Assembly: GCA_024508355.1 (NCBI GenBank)
Contig: JAMZEJ010000006.1
Span: 248,001-312,000, forward strand
Source: Rhizosaccharibacter radicis
Lineage (GTDB): Bacteria; Pseudomonadota; Alphaproteobacteria; Acetobacterales; Acetobacteraceae
Direction of reading: 5' to 3'
DNA: 64,000 nucleotides
Shown here: positions 35,837 through 46,982 of the stretch, piece by piece
Layout: each line of letters begins with the position of its first letter
How positions within the stretch are numbered: the first letter of the stretch is position 1
Notes under the pieces: model-generated
Seen by the model: only the letters and a program-made list of their open reading frames with translations
Told to the model about the DNA's origin: nothing
The model's database searches: none
Translations under genes and position numbers: made by a program

Positions 35837-35865
35837 TTGCAACGGGCTGCTGCGGGCGGTAATCT
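35837..35865 (+). promoter_or_regulatory. Candidate sigma-70-type promoter of dusB-ntrB
   Basis: TTGCAA (35837-35842) and TAATCT (35860-35865) are separated by exactly 17 bases. Transcription would start near 35872, only about three bases before the dusB ATG at 35875, so the mRNA may be nearly leaderless. The dusB start also lacks a clear Shine-Dalgarno box, which agrees. Confidence 0.45.
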
Positions 35866-35874
35866 GCACAAATC

Positions 35875-36978
35875 ATGAGCAGCTTCTCGCAAGACGGGCA
35901 GACGACGGCGCGACCCGGGTTCACGCCGGCGATCCGGCCGATCGACCTCGGACGTGGCGTGCGCATCGAGACGCCGGTGATCCTGGCGCCGATGTCGGGC
36001 GTGACGGACCTGCCGTTCCGGCGGCTCGCCCGGTCGCTGGGTGCCGGGCTGGTGGTGTCCGAGATGATCGCGTCCTGGGCGATGGTGCGCGAGAACGCGG
36101 CGACGCTGCGCATGGCCGAGGTCGCGGGCGACGGTCCGAACGCGGTCCAGCTCGCGGGGTGCGACCCGGACGCCATGGCCCAGGCGGCGCGGATCGCGGT
36201 GGATCGTGGCGCGGACCTCGTGGACATCAATTTCGGCTGCCCGGTGAAGAAGGTGGCCGTCGGTCAGATGGCCGGTTCCGCGCTGATGCGCGACGAGGTC
36301 CTGGCGGGGCGGCTGCTCGACGCGGTCGTCCGCGCGGTGGACGTGCCGGTGACGCTGAAGATGCGCATGGGATGGGACCACCAGAGCCTCAACGCGCCCG
36401 TGCTCGCCCGTCTCGCCGAGCGGAGCGGCATCCGCATGGTCACGGTGCACGGCCGCACCCGGCAGATGTTCTATACCGGCCGCGCCGACTGGCAGTTCGT
36501 CCGCCGGGTGAAGGAGGCCGTTTCGCTGCCGGTGATCGTCAACGGCGACATCCTGGATGCCGAGGACGCGCTGGAAGCCCTGCGCCAGTCCGGTGCGGAC
36601 GGGGTGATGATCGGCCGCGGCTGCTATGGGCGGCCCTGGCTGCCGGCACAGGTGGCGCACCGGCTGGTGACGGGCGAGACCGTGGCGGACCCCGACATCG
36701 CTCAGGAGAAGCGGATCCTGCTCGCCCACTACCAGTCGATGCTGGACCATTTCGGCCACCATCCGGGCCTCCGCCTCGCCCGCAAGCACGTGTCCTGGTA
36801 TTCGGCCGGCCTGCCGGGTTCGGCGCAGTTCCGGTCCGCGATCAACCGGATCGACGACGCGGCGACCGCGCTGTCCCTGATCAACGGTTTCTACGATCCG
36901 CTGATCGAGTCGGGGTTCCGCCGCGAGGGCAGGCGTGCCCTGGCCGAAACCGCGCAGCCCGCGGCGGAAGCCGCATGA
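35875..36978 (+). CDS. dusB: tRNA-dihydrouridine synthase (NifR3/DusB)
   Basis: The 367-aa FMN enzyme reduces uridine to dihydrouridine in tRNA D-loops. Marks are [15 protein letters not shown], the catalytic Cys in [25 protein letters not shown], and [17 protein letters not shown]. In alphaproteobacteria this gene, historically nifR3, heads the ntrBC operon, as here: the ntrB ATG overlaps its stop in ATGA. Confidence 0.95.
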   Translation: MSSFSQDGQTTARPGFTPAIRPIDLGRGVRIETPVILAPMSGVTDLPFRRLARSLGAGLVVSEMIASWAMVRENAATLRMAEVAGDGPNAVQLAGCDPDAMAQAARIAVDRGADLVDINFGCPVKKVAVGQMAGSALMRDEVLAGRLLDAVVRAVDVPVTLKMRMGWDHQSLNAPVLARLAERSGIRMVTVHGRTRQMFYTGRADWQFVRRVKEAVSLPVIVNGDILDAEDALEALRQSGADGVMIGRGCYGRPWLPAQVAHRLVTGETVADPDIAQEKRILLAHYQSMLDHFGHHPGLRLARKHVSWYSAGLPGSAQFRSAINRIDDAATALSLINGFYDPLIESGFRREGRRALAETAQPAAEAA

Positions 36979-38144
36979 GGCAGGCGGTTCTGAGCCGACG
37001 CCGCAAGCCGCCGGTACCCGTGCTGGGCGAGGGTGCGCAGATCGCCGCCCGCGCGGGCGACCGGGAGCCGGACGCCGCCGCGATGCTGGAAGCGCTGCCA
37101 GAGCCGGTGCTGCTGATCGGCCCCGAGGATCGCATCCGCTTCGCCAACGGCATGGCGGAGCCTTTCTTCGGGCTGTCGAAGTCCCAGCTCCGCGTCCACG
37201 GGCTGCGCGACCTGCTGCCCGGCGACCACCCGTTGTTCATGCTGATCGGTCAGGTGCGCGCCACCGGTGCCACGGTGGCCGAACACGGGCTGATCCTGGA
37301 AGGTCCGCGCCTGATCCGTCGTGCCGGCGTGACGGCGCACGGCACCCTGCTGGCCGACGACCCGGACGCGGTGCTGCTGACGCTGCACGACGTGTCCGGC
37401 GCCCAGGCGCTCGACCGGCAGCTCAGCTTCCGCAATCCGGCGCGGTCGGTGTCGGGCATGGCGGCGATGCTGGCGCACGAGGTCAAGAACCCGCTTTCCG
37501 GCATCCGCGGCGCGGCCCAGCTCCTGGAAAGCACGGTGGCGGACGGCGACCGGGAGCTGGCGGTGCTGATCCGCGACGAGGCGGACCGGATCAAGGCGCT
37601 GGTCGAGCGCATGGAGATGTTCAGCGAGAAGCCGATCGAGCGGCGGGCGGTGAACATCCACCGGGTGCTGGAACATGTGCGCACGCTGGCGCAGAGCGGG
37701 TTCGCTGCGCATCTGCGCTTCATCGAACAGTACGATCCCTCGTTGCCGCCGGTCTGGGGCAATCGCGACCAGCTGGTGCAGGTGCTGCTGAACCTGGTGA
37801 AGAACGCGGCGGAAGCCATCACGGCGGGTCCCGGCACCGGCGAGATCACGCTGGGCACGGCCTATCGGCACGGCGTCCGGCTGGCAGTGACGGGACATGA
37901 CCGGCGGGTCCACCTCCCGCTGCTGGTGACCGTGCGCGACACCGGGCCCGGCATTCCGGAGAGCATCCGGCCGCATCTGTTCGAGCCGTTCCTGACCACC
38001 AAGCCTTCCGGCAGCGGCCTTGGGCTGGCGCTGGCCGCCAAGATCGTCGGCGACCATGGCGGCTCCATCGAGATCGAGAGCCGGCCCGGCCGGACCGACG
38101 TGCTGCTGCACCTGCCGATCATGCCCGACGACGGCGACGGCTGA
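36975..38144 (+). CDS. ntrB: Nitrogen regulation sensor histidine kinase NtrB (NRII)
   Basis: The 389-aa cytoplasmic kinase has an N-terminal PAS domain ([35 protein letters not shown]), then the DHp helix with phospho-acceptor His168 in [21 protein letters not shown]. The ATPase domain follows, with N-box [13 protein letters not shown]1 [10 protein letters not shown] and G2 [13 protein letters not shown]. It phosphorylates or dephosphorylates NtrC in response to PII. There are no membrane segments, as expected for NtrB. Confidence 0.95.
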   Translation: MRQAVLSRRRKPPVPVLGEGAQIAARAGDREPDAAAMLEALPEPVLLIGPEDRIRFANGMAEPFFGLSKSQLRVHGLRDLLPGDHPLFMLIGQVRATGATVAEHGLILEGPRLIRRAGVTAHGTLLADDPDAVLLTLHDVSGAQALDRQLSFRNPARSVSGMAAMLAHEVKNPLSGIRGAAQLLESTVADGDRELAVLIRDEADRIKALVERMEMFSEKPIERRAVNIHRVLEHVRTLAQSGFAAHLRFIEQYDPSLPPVWGNRDQLVQVLLNLVKNAAEAITAGPGTGEITLGTAYRHGVRLAVTGHDRRVHLPLLVTVRDTGPGIPESIRPHLFEPFLTTKPSGSGLGLALAAKIVGDHGGSIEIESRPGRTDVLLHLPIMPDDGDG

Positions 38145-38198
38145 CCGCTCCCCGCCCGCCTTCCTTATCTCCGCCCGCGTCCCGCCCGAGTATCCCGC

Positions 38199-39647
<1,449 letters not shown>

Positions 39648-39733
39648 CCGATCCCGTGAGGCTTCCCGGCCGGCGGGCTGCCGCGATCGACCGTCCGGGC
39701 GGTGAGCCGCCGCGGCGGGACGGAAGGCGCCGG

Positions 39734-41935
39734 GTGAGGGCGGTCGTGCTCGGCCGCACCGGCACGCTGGTTCTCGCGGCCGTGGCGCTGGCGCTGGGGC
39801 TGGCGAGCTTCGTGGTGCTGTCCGGCGGCATGTCGCTGGCACGCCGTCCGCACCTCGAATACACGCTGTTCGCTTGCAATCTCTGCGTGCTGGTGCTTCT
39901 GGCGACCGCGCTCGGGCTGCGCGTGGCGCGGGTGATGGCCGACCGGCGGCGCGGGCTCGCGGGGTCCAGGCTGCACGTGCGGCTGATGCTGTTGTTCAGC
40001 GTGGTGGCGGTGACACCCACCATCGTGGTGGGCATCTTCGCCGGGTTGTTCTTCCATTTCGGCATCCAGATCTGGTTCTCGGACCGCGTGCGGTCGGCGC
40101 TGGACGAGGCTTTGCAGGCCTCTTCCGGCTATCTGTCCGAGCACAACAACAACATCCGGGCGGATGCCCTGGCGATCGCGGGCGATCTCAGCCAGGCCGA
40201 CACCTTCCGCTACGCCGATCCGCGCGCGCTCGGCCAGATGCTGGTGGACGAGAAGAACAGCCGCGGTCTGAACGAGGCCGCGATCTACGACGCGCTCACC
40301 AACGAGATCGTGCTGTCGACGGGGATGCTGGGCGGCCTCGGCGTGTCGGTGCCGCCGGCCGCGGCCACCATGCTGGCCCGGTCGGGGGACGTGGCGATCC
40401 TGGACAGTCCGGACGGCCAGACGGTGAGCGCGGTCACCGGGATCGGCGGCCCGAACCCGTCCCTGATGCTGGTGATCTCGCGGCCGGTGGATCCCGTGAT
40501 CCTGGAGCACATGCACAAGACCCAGCGGGTGGTGGCCGACTACAATCGGCTGGCCCAGCACCGGTCGGGTCTTCAGCTCACCCTGGTGATGATCTTCGCG
40601 CTGGTGGCGCTGCTGGTGCTTTCGGCGGCGGCCCTGATCGGGTTGCTGCTGGCCAATCAGATCGCGCGGCCGGTCGGGCTGCTGATCCTGGCGGCCGAGC
40701 GGGTCCGGGAGGGCGATCTGGGCGTGCGGGTGCCGGAAGCCGAGCGGGACGACGAGGTGTCGGGGCTCAGCCGGGCCTTCAACCGCATGACGGACGAGCT
40801 TTCGTCGCAGCGACGGGAGCTGATGGAGGCCTACGGGCAGATCAACGAGCGCCGGCGCTTCACCGAGGCGGTGCTCAGCGGCGTGTCGGCCGGGGTGATC
40901 GGGCTGGATGAGGACCAGCGCATCGAGCTGCCGAATCGCACGGCGAGCGCCCTGCTGGACACGGATCTGGAGTCGATGATCGGGCAGCCGCTCCTGGCGC
41001 TGGTGCCGGAGTTCGAACCTCTGCTGCTGCTGGCCCAGCGGCAGCCCGACAAGGCGCAGACCGGCGAGGTGCAGCGCATGGCGGGGGGCAGCAAGCGGAC
41101 GCTGCTGGTGCGAATCGGCCCGGAGATGCGCGGCACGGTAACCGAGGGCTACGTGGTCACCTTCGACGACATCACCGAACTCCAGTCGGCGCAGCGCAAG
41201 GCGGCGTGGGGCGACGTGGCACGCCGCATCGCGCACGAGATCAAGAATCCGCTGACCCCGATCCAGCTTTCGGCCGAACGGCTGAAGCGCCGCTTCCTGC
41301 GCGAGATCCAGAGCGACCCGGATACCTTCAGCCAGTGCGCGGACACGATCGTCCGGCACGTGGGCGACATCGGTCGGATGGTGGATGAATTTTCCGCATT
41401 CGCGCGCATGCCGCAGCCGCTGATCAAGCCGGAGGATCTGTCGCGGATCGCCCGGGAAGCGCTGGTGCTCCAGCGCGGCGCGCACCCCGAGCTCCGCTTC
41501 ACCACCGAGATGCCCGATCGCGGACCTGTGGTGCCCTGCGACCGGCGGCTGCTGGGACAGGCGCTGACCAACCTGCTGCAGAACGCCGCCGACAGCATCA
41601 ACATCCGCGCGACCGGGCAGCAATCGCCGGTGGCCGCGATGGAGGACGGACAGCCCGCGGCGCATCGCGGCTTCATCGACGTGGCGATCGTCCAGCGGGA
41701 GGACGTGGTGGAACTGCGCGTGTCCGACGACGGGGTGGGGCTGCCCGTCGAGAACCGGGCGCAATTGACCGAGCCCTACGTGACCCACAAGCCGAAGGGG
41801 ACGGGGCTGGGGCTTGCCATCGTCAAAAAGATCATGGAGGACCATGGCGGCACGGTCATGCTCGGCGATCGCCCGGGCGGGGAAGGAGCAGTGGCGACGT
41901 TGATACTGCCTTTGAAAGTCCCCCATGGCGCATGA
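39734..41935 (+). CDS. ntrY: Membrane sensor histidine kinase NtrY
   Basis: With the GTG at 39734 (GGAAGG six bases upstream) the protein is 733 aa. A GTG at 39656 would add 26 Arg/Pro/Gly-rich residues and lacks a ribosome site. The order is three N-terminal membrane segments, a periplasmic sensor region, a fourth segment (LTLVMIFALVALLVLSAAALIGLLLA), HAMP (QIARPVGLLILAAERVREGDLGVRVP), PAS, DHp with RRIAHEIKNPLTPIQLSAERL, and HATPase (GTGLGLAIVKKIMEDHGG). It works with NtrX in nitrogen and redox control. Its end overlaps ntrX by 11 bp. Confidence 0.94.
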   Translation: MRAVVLGRTGTLVLAAVALALGLASFVVLSGGMSLARRPHLEYTLFACNLCVLVLLATALGLRVARVMADRRRGLAGSRLHVRLMLLFSVVAVTPTIVVGIFAGLFFHFGIQIWFSDRVRSALDEALQASSGYLSEHNNNIRADALAIAGDLSQADTFRYADPRALGQMLVDEKNSRGLNEAAIYDALTNEIVLSTGMLGGLGVSVPPAAATMLARSGDVAILDSPDGQTVSAVTGIGGPNPSLMLVISRPVDPVILEHMHKTQRVVADYNRLAQHRSGLQLTLVMIFALVALLVLSAAALIGLLLANQIARPVGLLILAAERVREGDLGVRVPEAERDDEVSGLSRAFNRMTDELSSQRRELMEAYGQINERRRFTEAVLSGVSAGVIGLDEDQRIELPNRTASALLDTDLESMIGQPLLALVPEFEPLLLLAQRQPDKAQTGEVQRMAGGSKRTLLVRIGPEMRGTVTEGYVVTFDDITELQSAQRKAAWGDVARRIAHEIKNPLTPIQLSAERLKRRFLREIQSDPDTFSQCADTIVRHVGDIGRMVDEFSAFARMPQPLIKPEDLSRIAREALVLQRGAHPELRFTTEMPDRGPVVPCDRRLLGQALTNLLQNAADSINIRATGQQSPVAAMEDGQPAAHRGFIDVAIVQREDVVELRVSDDGVGLPVENRAQLTEPYVTHKPKGTGLGLAIVKKIMEDHGGTVMLGDRPGGEGAVATLILPLKVPHGA

Positions 41936-43322
41936 GATCCTGATCGTCGATGACGAGCCGGACATCCGGCTGCTCATCGAGGGCATCCTCAGCGACGAGG
42001 GCTACGAAACCCGTGTCGCCAGCGACGCCGACAGCGCGATCGCCGCGTTCCGGGCCCGCCGGCCGTCGCTCGTGATCCTGGACGTCTGGTTGCAGGGCTC
42101 GCGGCTGGACGGCCTTGGCATCCTCAAGGCGTTGCAGGGCGAGGAGCCCAGCGTGCCGACCGTGATGATCTCCGGTCACGGCACCATCGAGACCGCGGTG
42201 CAGGCTCTCCAGCACGGCGCCTACGATTTCATCGAGAAGCCGTTCCAGTCCGACCGGCTGCTGGTGGTGGTCCGGCGCGCGCTGGAAGCGGCCAAGCTGT
42301 CCCGGGAGAACGCGGAGCTGCGGCTCCGCGCCGGCCCGGAAACCATCCTGAACGGCAACAGCTCGGCCATCGCCGCCGTGCGCACCCAGATCGACCGCGT
42401 GGCGCCTACCGGTTCCAGGGTGCTGATCTCGGGCGCCGCCGGGGCCGGCAAGGAGGTCGCCGCCCGGATGATCCATGCCCGCTCGCGTCGCGCGGAAGGA
42501 CCCTTCGTGGTGCTGAACTGCGCCACGCTGGCGCCCGCCCGCTTCGAGGAGGAGCTGTTCGGCATCGAGGGCGTCACGGACGGGCAGGGGCCGTCGCGAC
42601 GCACGGGCCTGCTGGAACGGGCGCATGGCGGCACGCTGCTGCTGGACGAAGTGGCGGACATGCCCCTGGAGACGCAGGGAAAGATCGTCCGCGCCCTGCA
42701 GGACCAGACCTTCGAGCGCATCGGCGGCGCGGCCCGGGTCAAGGTCGACGTCCGGGTGCTGGCGATCACCAACCGTGACCTCCAGGGCGAGATCGCCGCC
42801 GGCCGGTTCCGCGAGGACCTTTATTATCGTCTGGCGGTGGTGCCGCTGCGGCTGCCCAGCCTGCGCGAGCGGCGGGACGACATCCCCGAGCTGGCCCGGC
42901 TGTTCCTGTCGCGCTCGGCAGAAACGGCCGGTCTGCCGCGGCGCGACCTGTCGGTGGACGCGTTGTCGGCCCTGCAGAGCTACGACTGGCCGGGCAATTC
43001 GCGCGAACTGCGCAATCTGATGGACTGGCTGCTGATCATGGCGCCGGGCGGCTCGGAGGCGATCCGTGCCGAGATGCTGCCGCCGACGATCGGGCAGGGC
43101 GCTCCGGCGCTGCTGCGCTTCGATCCGACGGCGGATGTGATGGGCCTGCCGCTGCGGGAAGCGCGCGACCTGTTCGAGACGCAGTATCTTCAGGCCCAGC
43201 TGCTGCGGTTCGGCGGCAACATCAGCCGCACGGCGGGCTTCGTCGGCATGGAGCGCAGCGCGCTGCACCGCAAGCTCAAGCAGCTGGGCGTCAGCTCGGA
43301 GGACAGGGCGGCCGCCGGCTGA
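41925..43322 (+). CDS. ntrX: Response regulator NtrX (AAA+, lacks GAFTGA)
   Basis: The 465-aa protein has a receiver with Asp53 (LVILDVWLQGSRLDG), AAA+ with Walker A-like GAAGAGKE and LLLDEVADMPLETQGK, and a C-terminal Fis-type HTH (NISRTAGFVGMERSALHRKLKQLG). Where NtrC has GAFTGA, this protein reads EELFGIEGVTDGQGPSRRTGLLE, so the sigma-54 contact loop is absent, as in other alphaproteobacterial NtrX. It therefore probably regulates without activating sigma-54 directly. It starts inside the end of ntrY (11-bp overlap). Confidence 0.95.
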   Translation: MAHEILIVDDEPDIRLLIEGILSDEGYETRVASDADSAIAAFRARRPSLVILDVWLQGSRLDGLGILKALQGEEPSVPTVMISGHGTIETAVQALQHGAYDFIEKPFQSDRLLVVVRRALEAAKLSRENAELRLRAGPETILNGNSSAIAAVRTQIDRVAPTGSRVLISGAAGAGKEVAARMIHARSRRAEGPFVVLNCATLAPARFEEELFGIEGVTDGQGPSRRTGLLERAHGGTLLLDEVADMPLETQGKIVRALQDQTFERIGGAARVKVDVRVLAITNRDLQGEIAAGRFREDLYYRLAVVPLRLPSLRERRDDIPELARLFLSRSAETAGLPRRDLSVDALSALQSYDWPGNSRELRNLMDWLLIMAPGGSEAIRAEMLPPTIGQGAPALLRFDPTADVMGLPLREARDLFETQYLQAQLLRFGGNISRTAGFVGMERSALHRKLKQLGVSSEDRAAAG

Positions 43323-43470
43323 GCCCGGCGACGGGAAAGGGCTGCCCATGATGCGGGTTCCTCGGCTGGTCGTTCGATCAGGCGGCTGCTAGAAGATGCG
43401 CTTACCCTCTTGACGTTCGCCCGGACCCGCTTCCGTCGCGAAATGTCGGCAACAAGAAGAAGGCCGCGAC

Positions 43471-43740
43471 ATGCCCAAGGACAGCTCGCAGAACGTGCAG
43501 GACGTATTCCTGAACCACGTGCGCAAGTCTAAGACGCCGGTCACCATCTTCCTGGTCAATGGCGTGAAGCTTCAGGGCATCATCACCTGGTTCGATAATT
43601 TCTCCGTCCTGCTGCGCCGCGACGGCCACACGCAGCTCGTGTACAAGCACGCCATCAGCACGGTGATGCCGGCGGCACCGATCGCGCTGTTCGACCAGGC
43701 GCGGGACGGTGCGCCGGAGGCCGCCGGCGAGCAGGGCTGA
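43471..43740 (+). CDS. hfq: RNA chaperone Hfq
   Basis: This 89-aa Sm-like hexameric protein mediates sRNA-mRNA pairing. The Sm1 motif reads [28 protein letters not shown] and Sm2 ends in the hallmark [11 protein letters not shown] short acidic tail follows ([13 protein letters not shown]). The ATG is preceded by AAGAAGAAGG. A 148-bp gap separates it from ntrX and may hold its own promoter; TTGACG at 43410-43415 is a -35 candidate without a good -10. hflX starts 14 bp after. Confidence 0.97.
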   Translation: MPKDSSQNVQDVFLNHVRKSKTPVTIFLVNGVKLQGIITWFDNFSVLLRRDGHTQLVYKHAISTVMPAAPIALFDQARDGAPEAAGEQG

Positions 43741-43754
43741 GGCGACCCGGCTTC

Positions 43755-45062
<1,308 letters not shown>

Positions 45063-45132
45063 GGGCCGGAACACCGGGCCTTGCGCGGCGTTCCGGCTGA
45101 ACGGAAACGCCACACAACAGGAGGGGAAGGTC

Positions 45133-45972
45133 GTGAACAACCCCTTTTCCACCCGCGACCTTCTCGAGATCCTCCAGGTGATGCGCGCGGCCGCCCGCAG
45201 CGAGATCATGCCGCATTTCAGGCGGCTCGATACCGATGCGGTGCGGGCCAAAACCGGCCCCTGCGACCTGGTCACGGTGGCGGACGAGGCCGCCGAGACC
45301 GTCATCTCGGAGGGCCTGCGGCGGCTGCATCCAGGTGCGGCGGTCGTGGGAGAGGAGGCGGCTTCCGCCGACCGGTCTCTTCTGGAACGACTGGTGGATG
45401 CGGATCTCGCATTCACCGTAGACCCGATCGACGGCACGTCGAACTTCGCGGCCGGGGTGCCCATGTTCGGGGTGATGGTGTCGGCGCTGGTCCGCGGCGA
45501 GGTGGTTGGGGCGGTGATCCACGATCCGGTCTGCGACGACGCGATGATGGCGCTGCGGGGTGAGGGGGCCTGGCTCGAACGTCCCGACGGCGATCGCGTC
45601 GACCTCCGCGTGGCACCCCCGGTATCTCCCGACGCGATGACGGGCAATGCCAGCTGGCGCCATCTGCCGCCGACGCTGCGCGACCGGGTCGCGTTGAGCC
45701 TGCCTCGGGTGCTGGCCAGCTGGGATTATCGTTGCGCCGCGCACGAATACCGGATGCTGGCCTCCGGGCACTGCCACTTCCTGCTCTTCAACGGGCTGAT
45801 GCCCTGGGACCACCTGCCGGGCTGGCTGCTGCACAGCGAGGCGGGCGGCTACGGCGCGCATTTCGATGGCAGCCCGTTCCGGCCCGGCACCCTGGACGGG
45901 GGACTGCTCTACGCTCCGGACCGCGACAGCTGGCTGGCGCTCCGCGAGGTCCTGTTCGGAGACGCCGTCTAG
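45133..45972 (+). CDS. Inositol monophosphatase family protein
   Basis: The 279-aa Mg-dependent, Li-sensitive-type phosphatase shows both metal motifs: VVGEEAAS and FTVDPIDGTSNFAAGVPMFG, plus the closing MPWDHLPGWLLHSEAGGYG. Family members act on inositol phosphates, histidinol phosphate (HisN) or 3'-phosphoadenosine nucleotides; the sequence alone does not decide. The start is GTG with GGAGGGGAAGG upstream. It is convergent with mazG across 141 bp that contain a perfect CGGAACC-AGC-GGTTCCG hairpin (46043-46059). Confidence 0.86.
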   Translation: MNNPFSTRDLLEILQVMRAAARSEIMPHFRRLDTDAVRAKTGPCDLVTVADEAAETVISEGLRRLHPGAAVVGEEAASADRSLLERLVDADLAFTVDPIDGTSNFAAGVPMFGVMVSALVRGEVVGAVIHDPVCDDAMMALRGEGAWLERPDGDRVDLRVAPPVSPDAMTGNASWRHLPPTLRDRVALSLPRVLASWDYRCAAHEYRMLASGHCHFLLFNGLMPWDHLPGWLLHSEAGGYGAHFDGSPFRPGTLDGGLLYAPDRDSWLALREVLFGDAV

Positions 45973-46042
45973 CGTCTCGCACGGACCGGGCCGCCCTGGG
46001 CAACGCTGGTGCTTTACCGACGTCGATCCCGAAGCAACACGC

Positions 46043-46059
46043 CGGAACCAGCGGTTCCG
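46043..46059. terminator. Hairpin between convergent IMPase-family gene and mazG
   Basis: CGGAACC and GGTTCCG form a perfect seven-base stem around an AGC loop in the 141-bp convergent gap. There is no T-run on either side, so termination is possible but not shown. Confidence 0.4.
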
Positions 46060-46113
46060 ACGCGAGGGCGTCCAAAAGGGGATCGCCGTGCCCGGCTCGT
46101 GGAGCACCTTCTT

Positions 46114-46923
46114 CTAGCCTTCGGGCTCCGCCAGCTTACGCTTGACCGCCTGCCACTCCGCTTCCAGTTCCGCCAGCGGCAAGCCGGACATCGACCGGCC
46201 GGACGCTTCCACCGCGGCCTCCATCGCCGTGAAGCGCGTCACGAAGGAGCGGTTGCTGCGGCGCAGGCTGGCTTCCGGATCGAGCTTCAGCTTGCGCGCG
46301 AGCTGTCCCAGGGTGAACAGCACGTCTCCCAGCTCCGCCTCGCACCGATCGGCGTCCTGGACCGCGATCTCGTGACGCAGCTCCGCGATCTCCTCGTCCA
46401 GCTTGGCCAGGACCGGCTCGGGACCCGGCCAGTCGAAGCCGGTGCGGGCGGCGCGTTTGCCGAGCTTCACCGACACGTCCAGGGCGGGAAGGCTGTGAGT
46501 GACGCCGGAGAGGGTGCCGCCAGGGCGCCCGGTACCGGCACGCTCGGCCGCCTTGCGATCCTCCCAGGTGTCGTCGGTGAAATGCTCTTCACCGAAAACG
46601 TGCGGATGACGCCGCACCATCTTGTCGGCGACCGAGCGGGCGATGTCGGCGAAGGTGAAGCGGCCGTCTTCCTCCGCCATCCGCGCGTAGTAGACGATCT
46701 GGAGCAGCAGATCGCCGAGCTCGTCCACCAGTGCGGGCCAATCGCGACGAGCGATGGCGTCCGCGACTTCGTAGGCTTCCTCGATCGTATAGGGGGCGAT
46801 GCTATCGAAATCCTGGTCGCGATCCCACGGGCAACCCGTGGCCGGGTCGCGAAGCCGCGCCATGATCTCCAGCAGACGGAGGAGTTGGCCGGATGGATCG
46901 GCCCGGTCGACTCCCCCGGTCAC
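46114..46923 (-). CDS. mazG: Nucleoside triphosphate pyrophosphohydrolase MazG
   Basis: The 269-aa protein has the tandem MazG domains of the E. coli type. The first has GCPWDRDQDFDSIAPYTIEEAYEVADAI and ELGDLLLQIVYYARMAEE. The second has KLDEEIAELRHEI and AELGDVLFTLGQLARKL. Both EExxE/ExxD metal sites look intact. It hydrolyses NTPs or dNTPs to monophosphates and counters mutagenic or stringent nucleotides. The GTG start is chosen because the family N-terminus follows within ~15 residues. Just upstream is an AT-rich dyad that may hold its promoter. It lies after spoVR on the same strand. Confidence 0.93.
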   Translation of the reverse strand: MTGGVDRADPSGQLLRLLEIMARLRDPATGCPWDRDQDFDSIAPYTIEEAYEVADAIARRDWPALVDELGDLLLQIVYYARMAEEDGRFTFADIARSVADKMVRRHPHVFGEEHFTDDTWEDRKAAERAGTGRPGGTLSGVTHSLPALDVSVKLGKRAARTGFDWPGPEPVLAKLDEEIAELRHEIAVQDADRCEAELGDVLFTLGQLARKLKLDPEASLRRSNRSFVTRFTAMEAAVEASGRSMSGLPLAELEAEWQAVKRKLAEPEG

Positions 46924-46940
46924 GCGGCACCAAAAGTTCG

Positions 46941-46954
46941 ATAATGCATATTAT
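46941..46954 (-). promoter_or_regulatory. AT-rich inverted repeat upstream of mazG
   Basis: ATAAT (46941-46945) and ATTAT (46950-46954) are inverted around GCAT, 18 bases before the mazG GTG and within the 59-bp gap after spoVR. It is the most AT-rich spot in the neighbourhood. Read on the minus strand it gives CATAATATGCATTATC, where CATAAT or CATTAT could be a -10 element, so mazG may have its own promoter. Confidence 0.4.
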
Positions 46955-46982
46955 GCCAACTCAGATGGAGAGCTCGGGGGGT

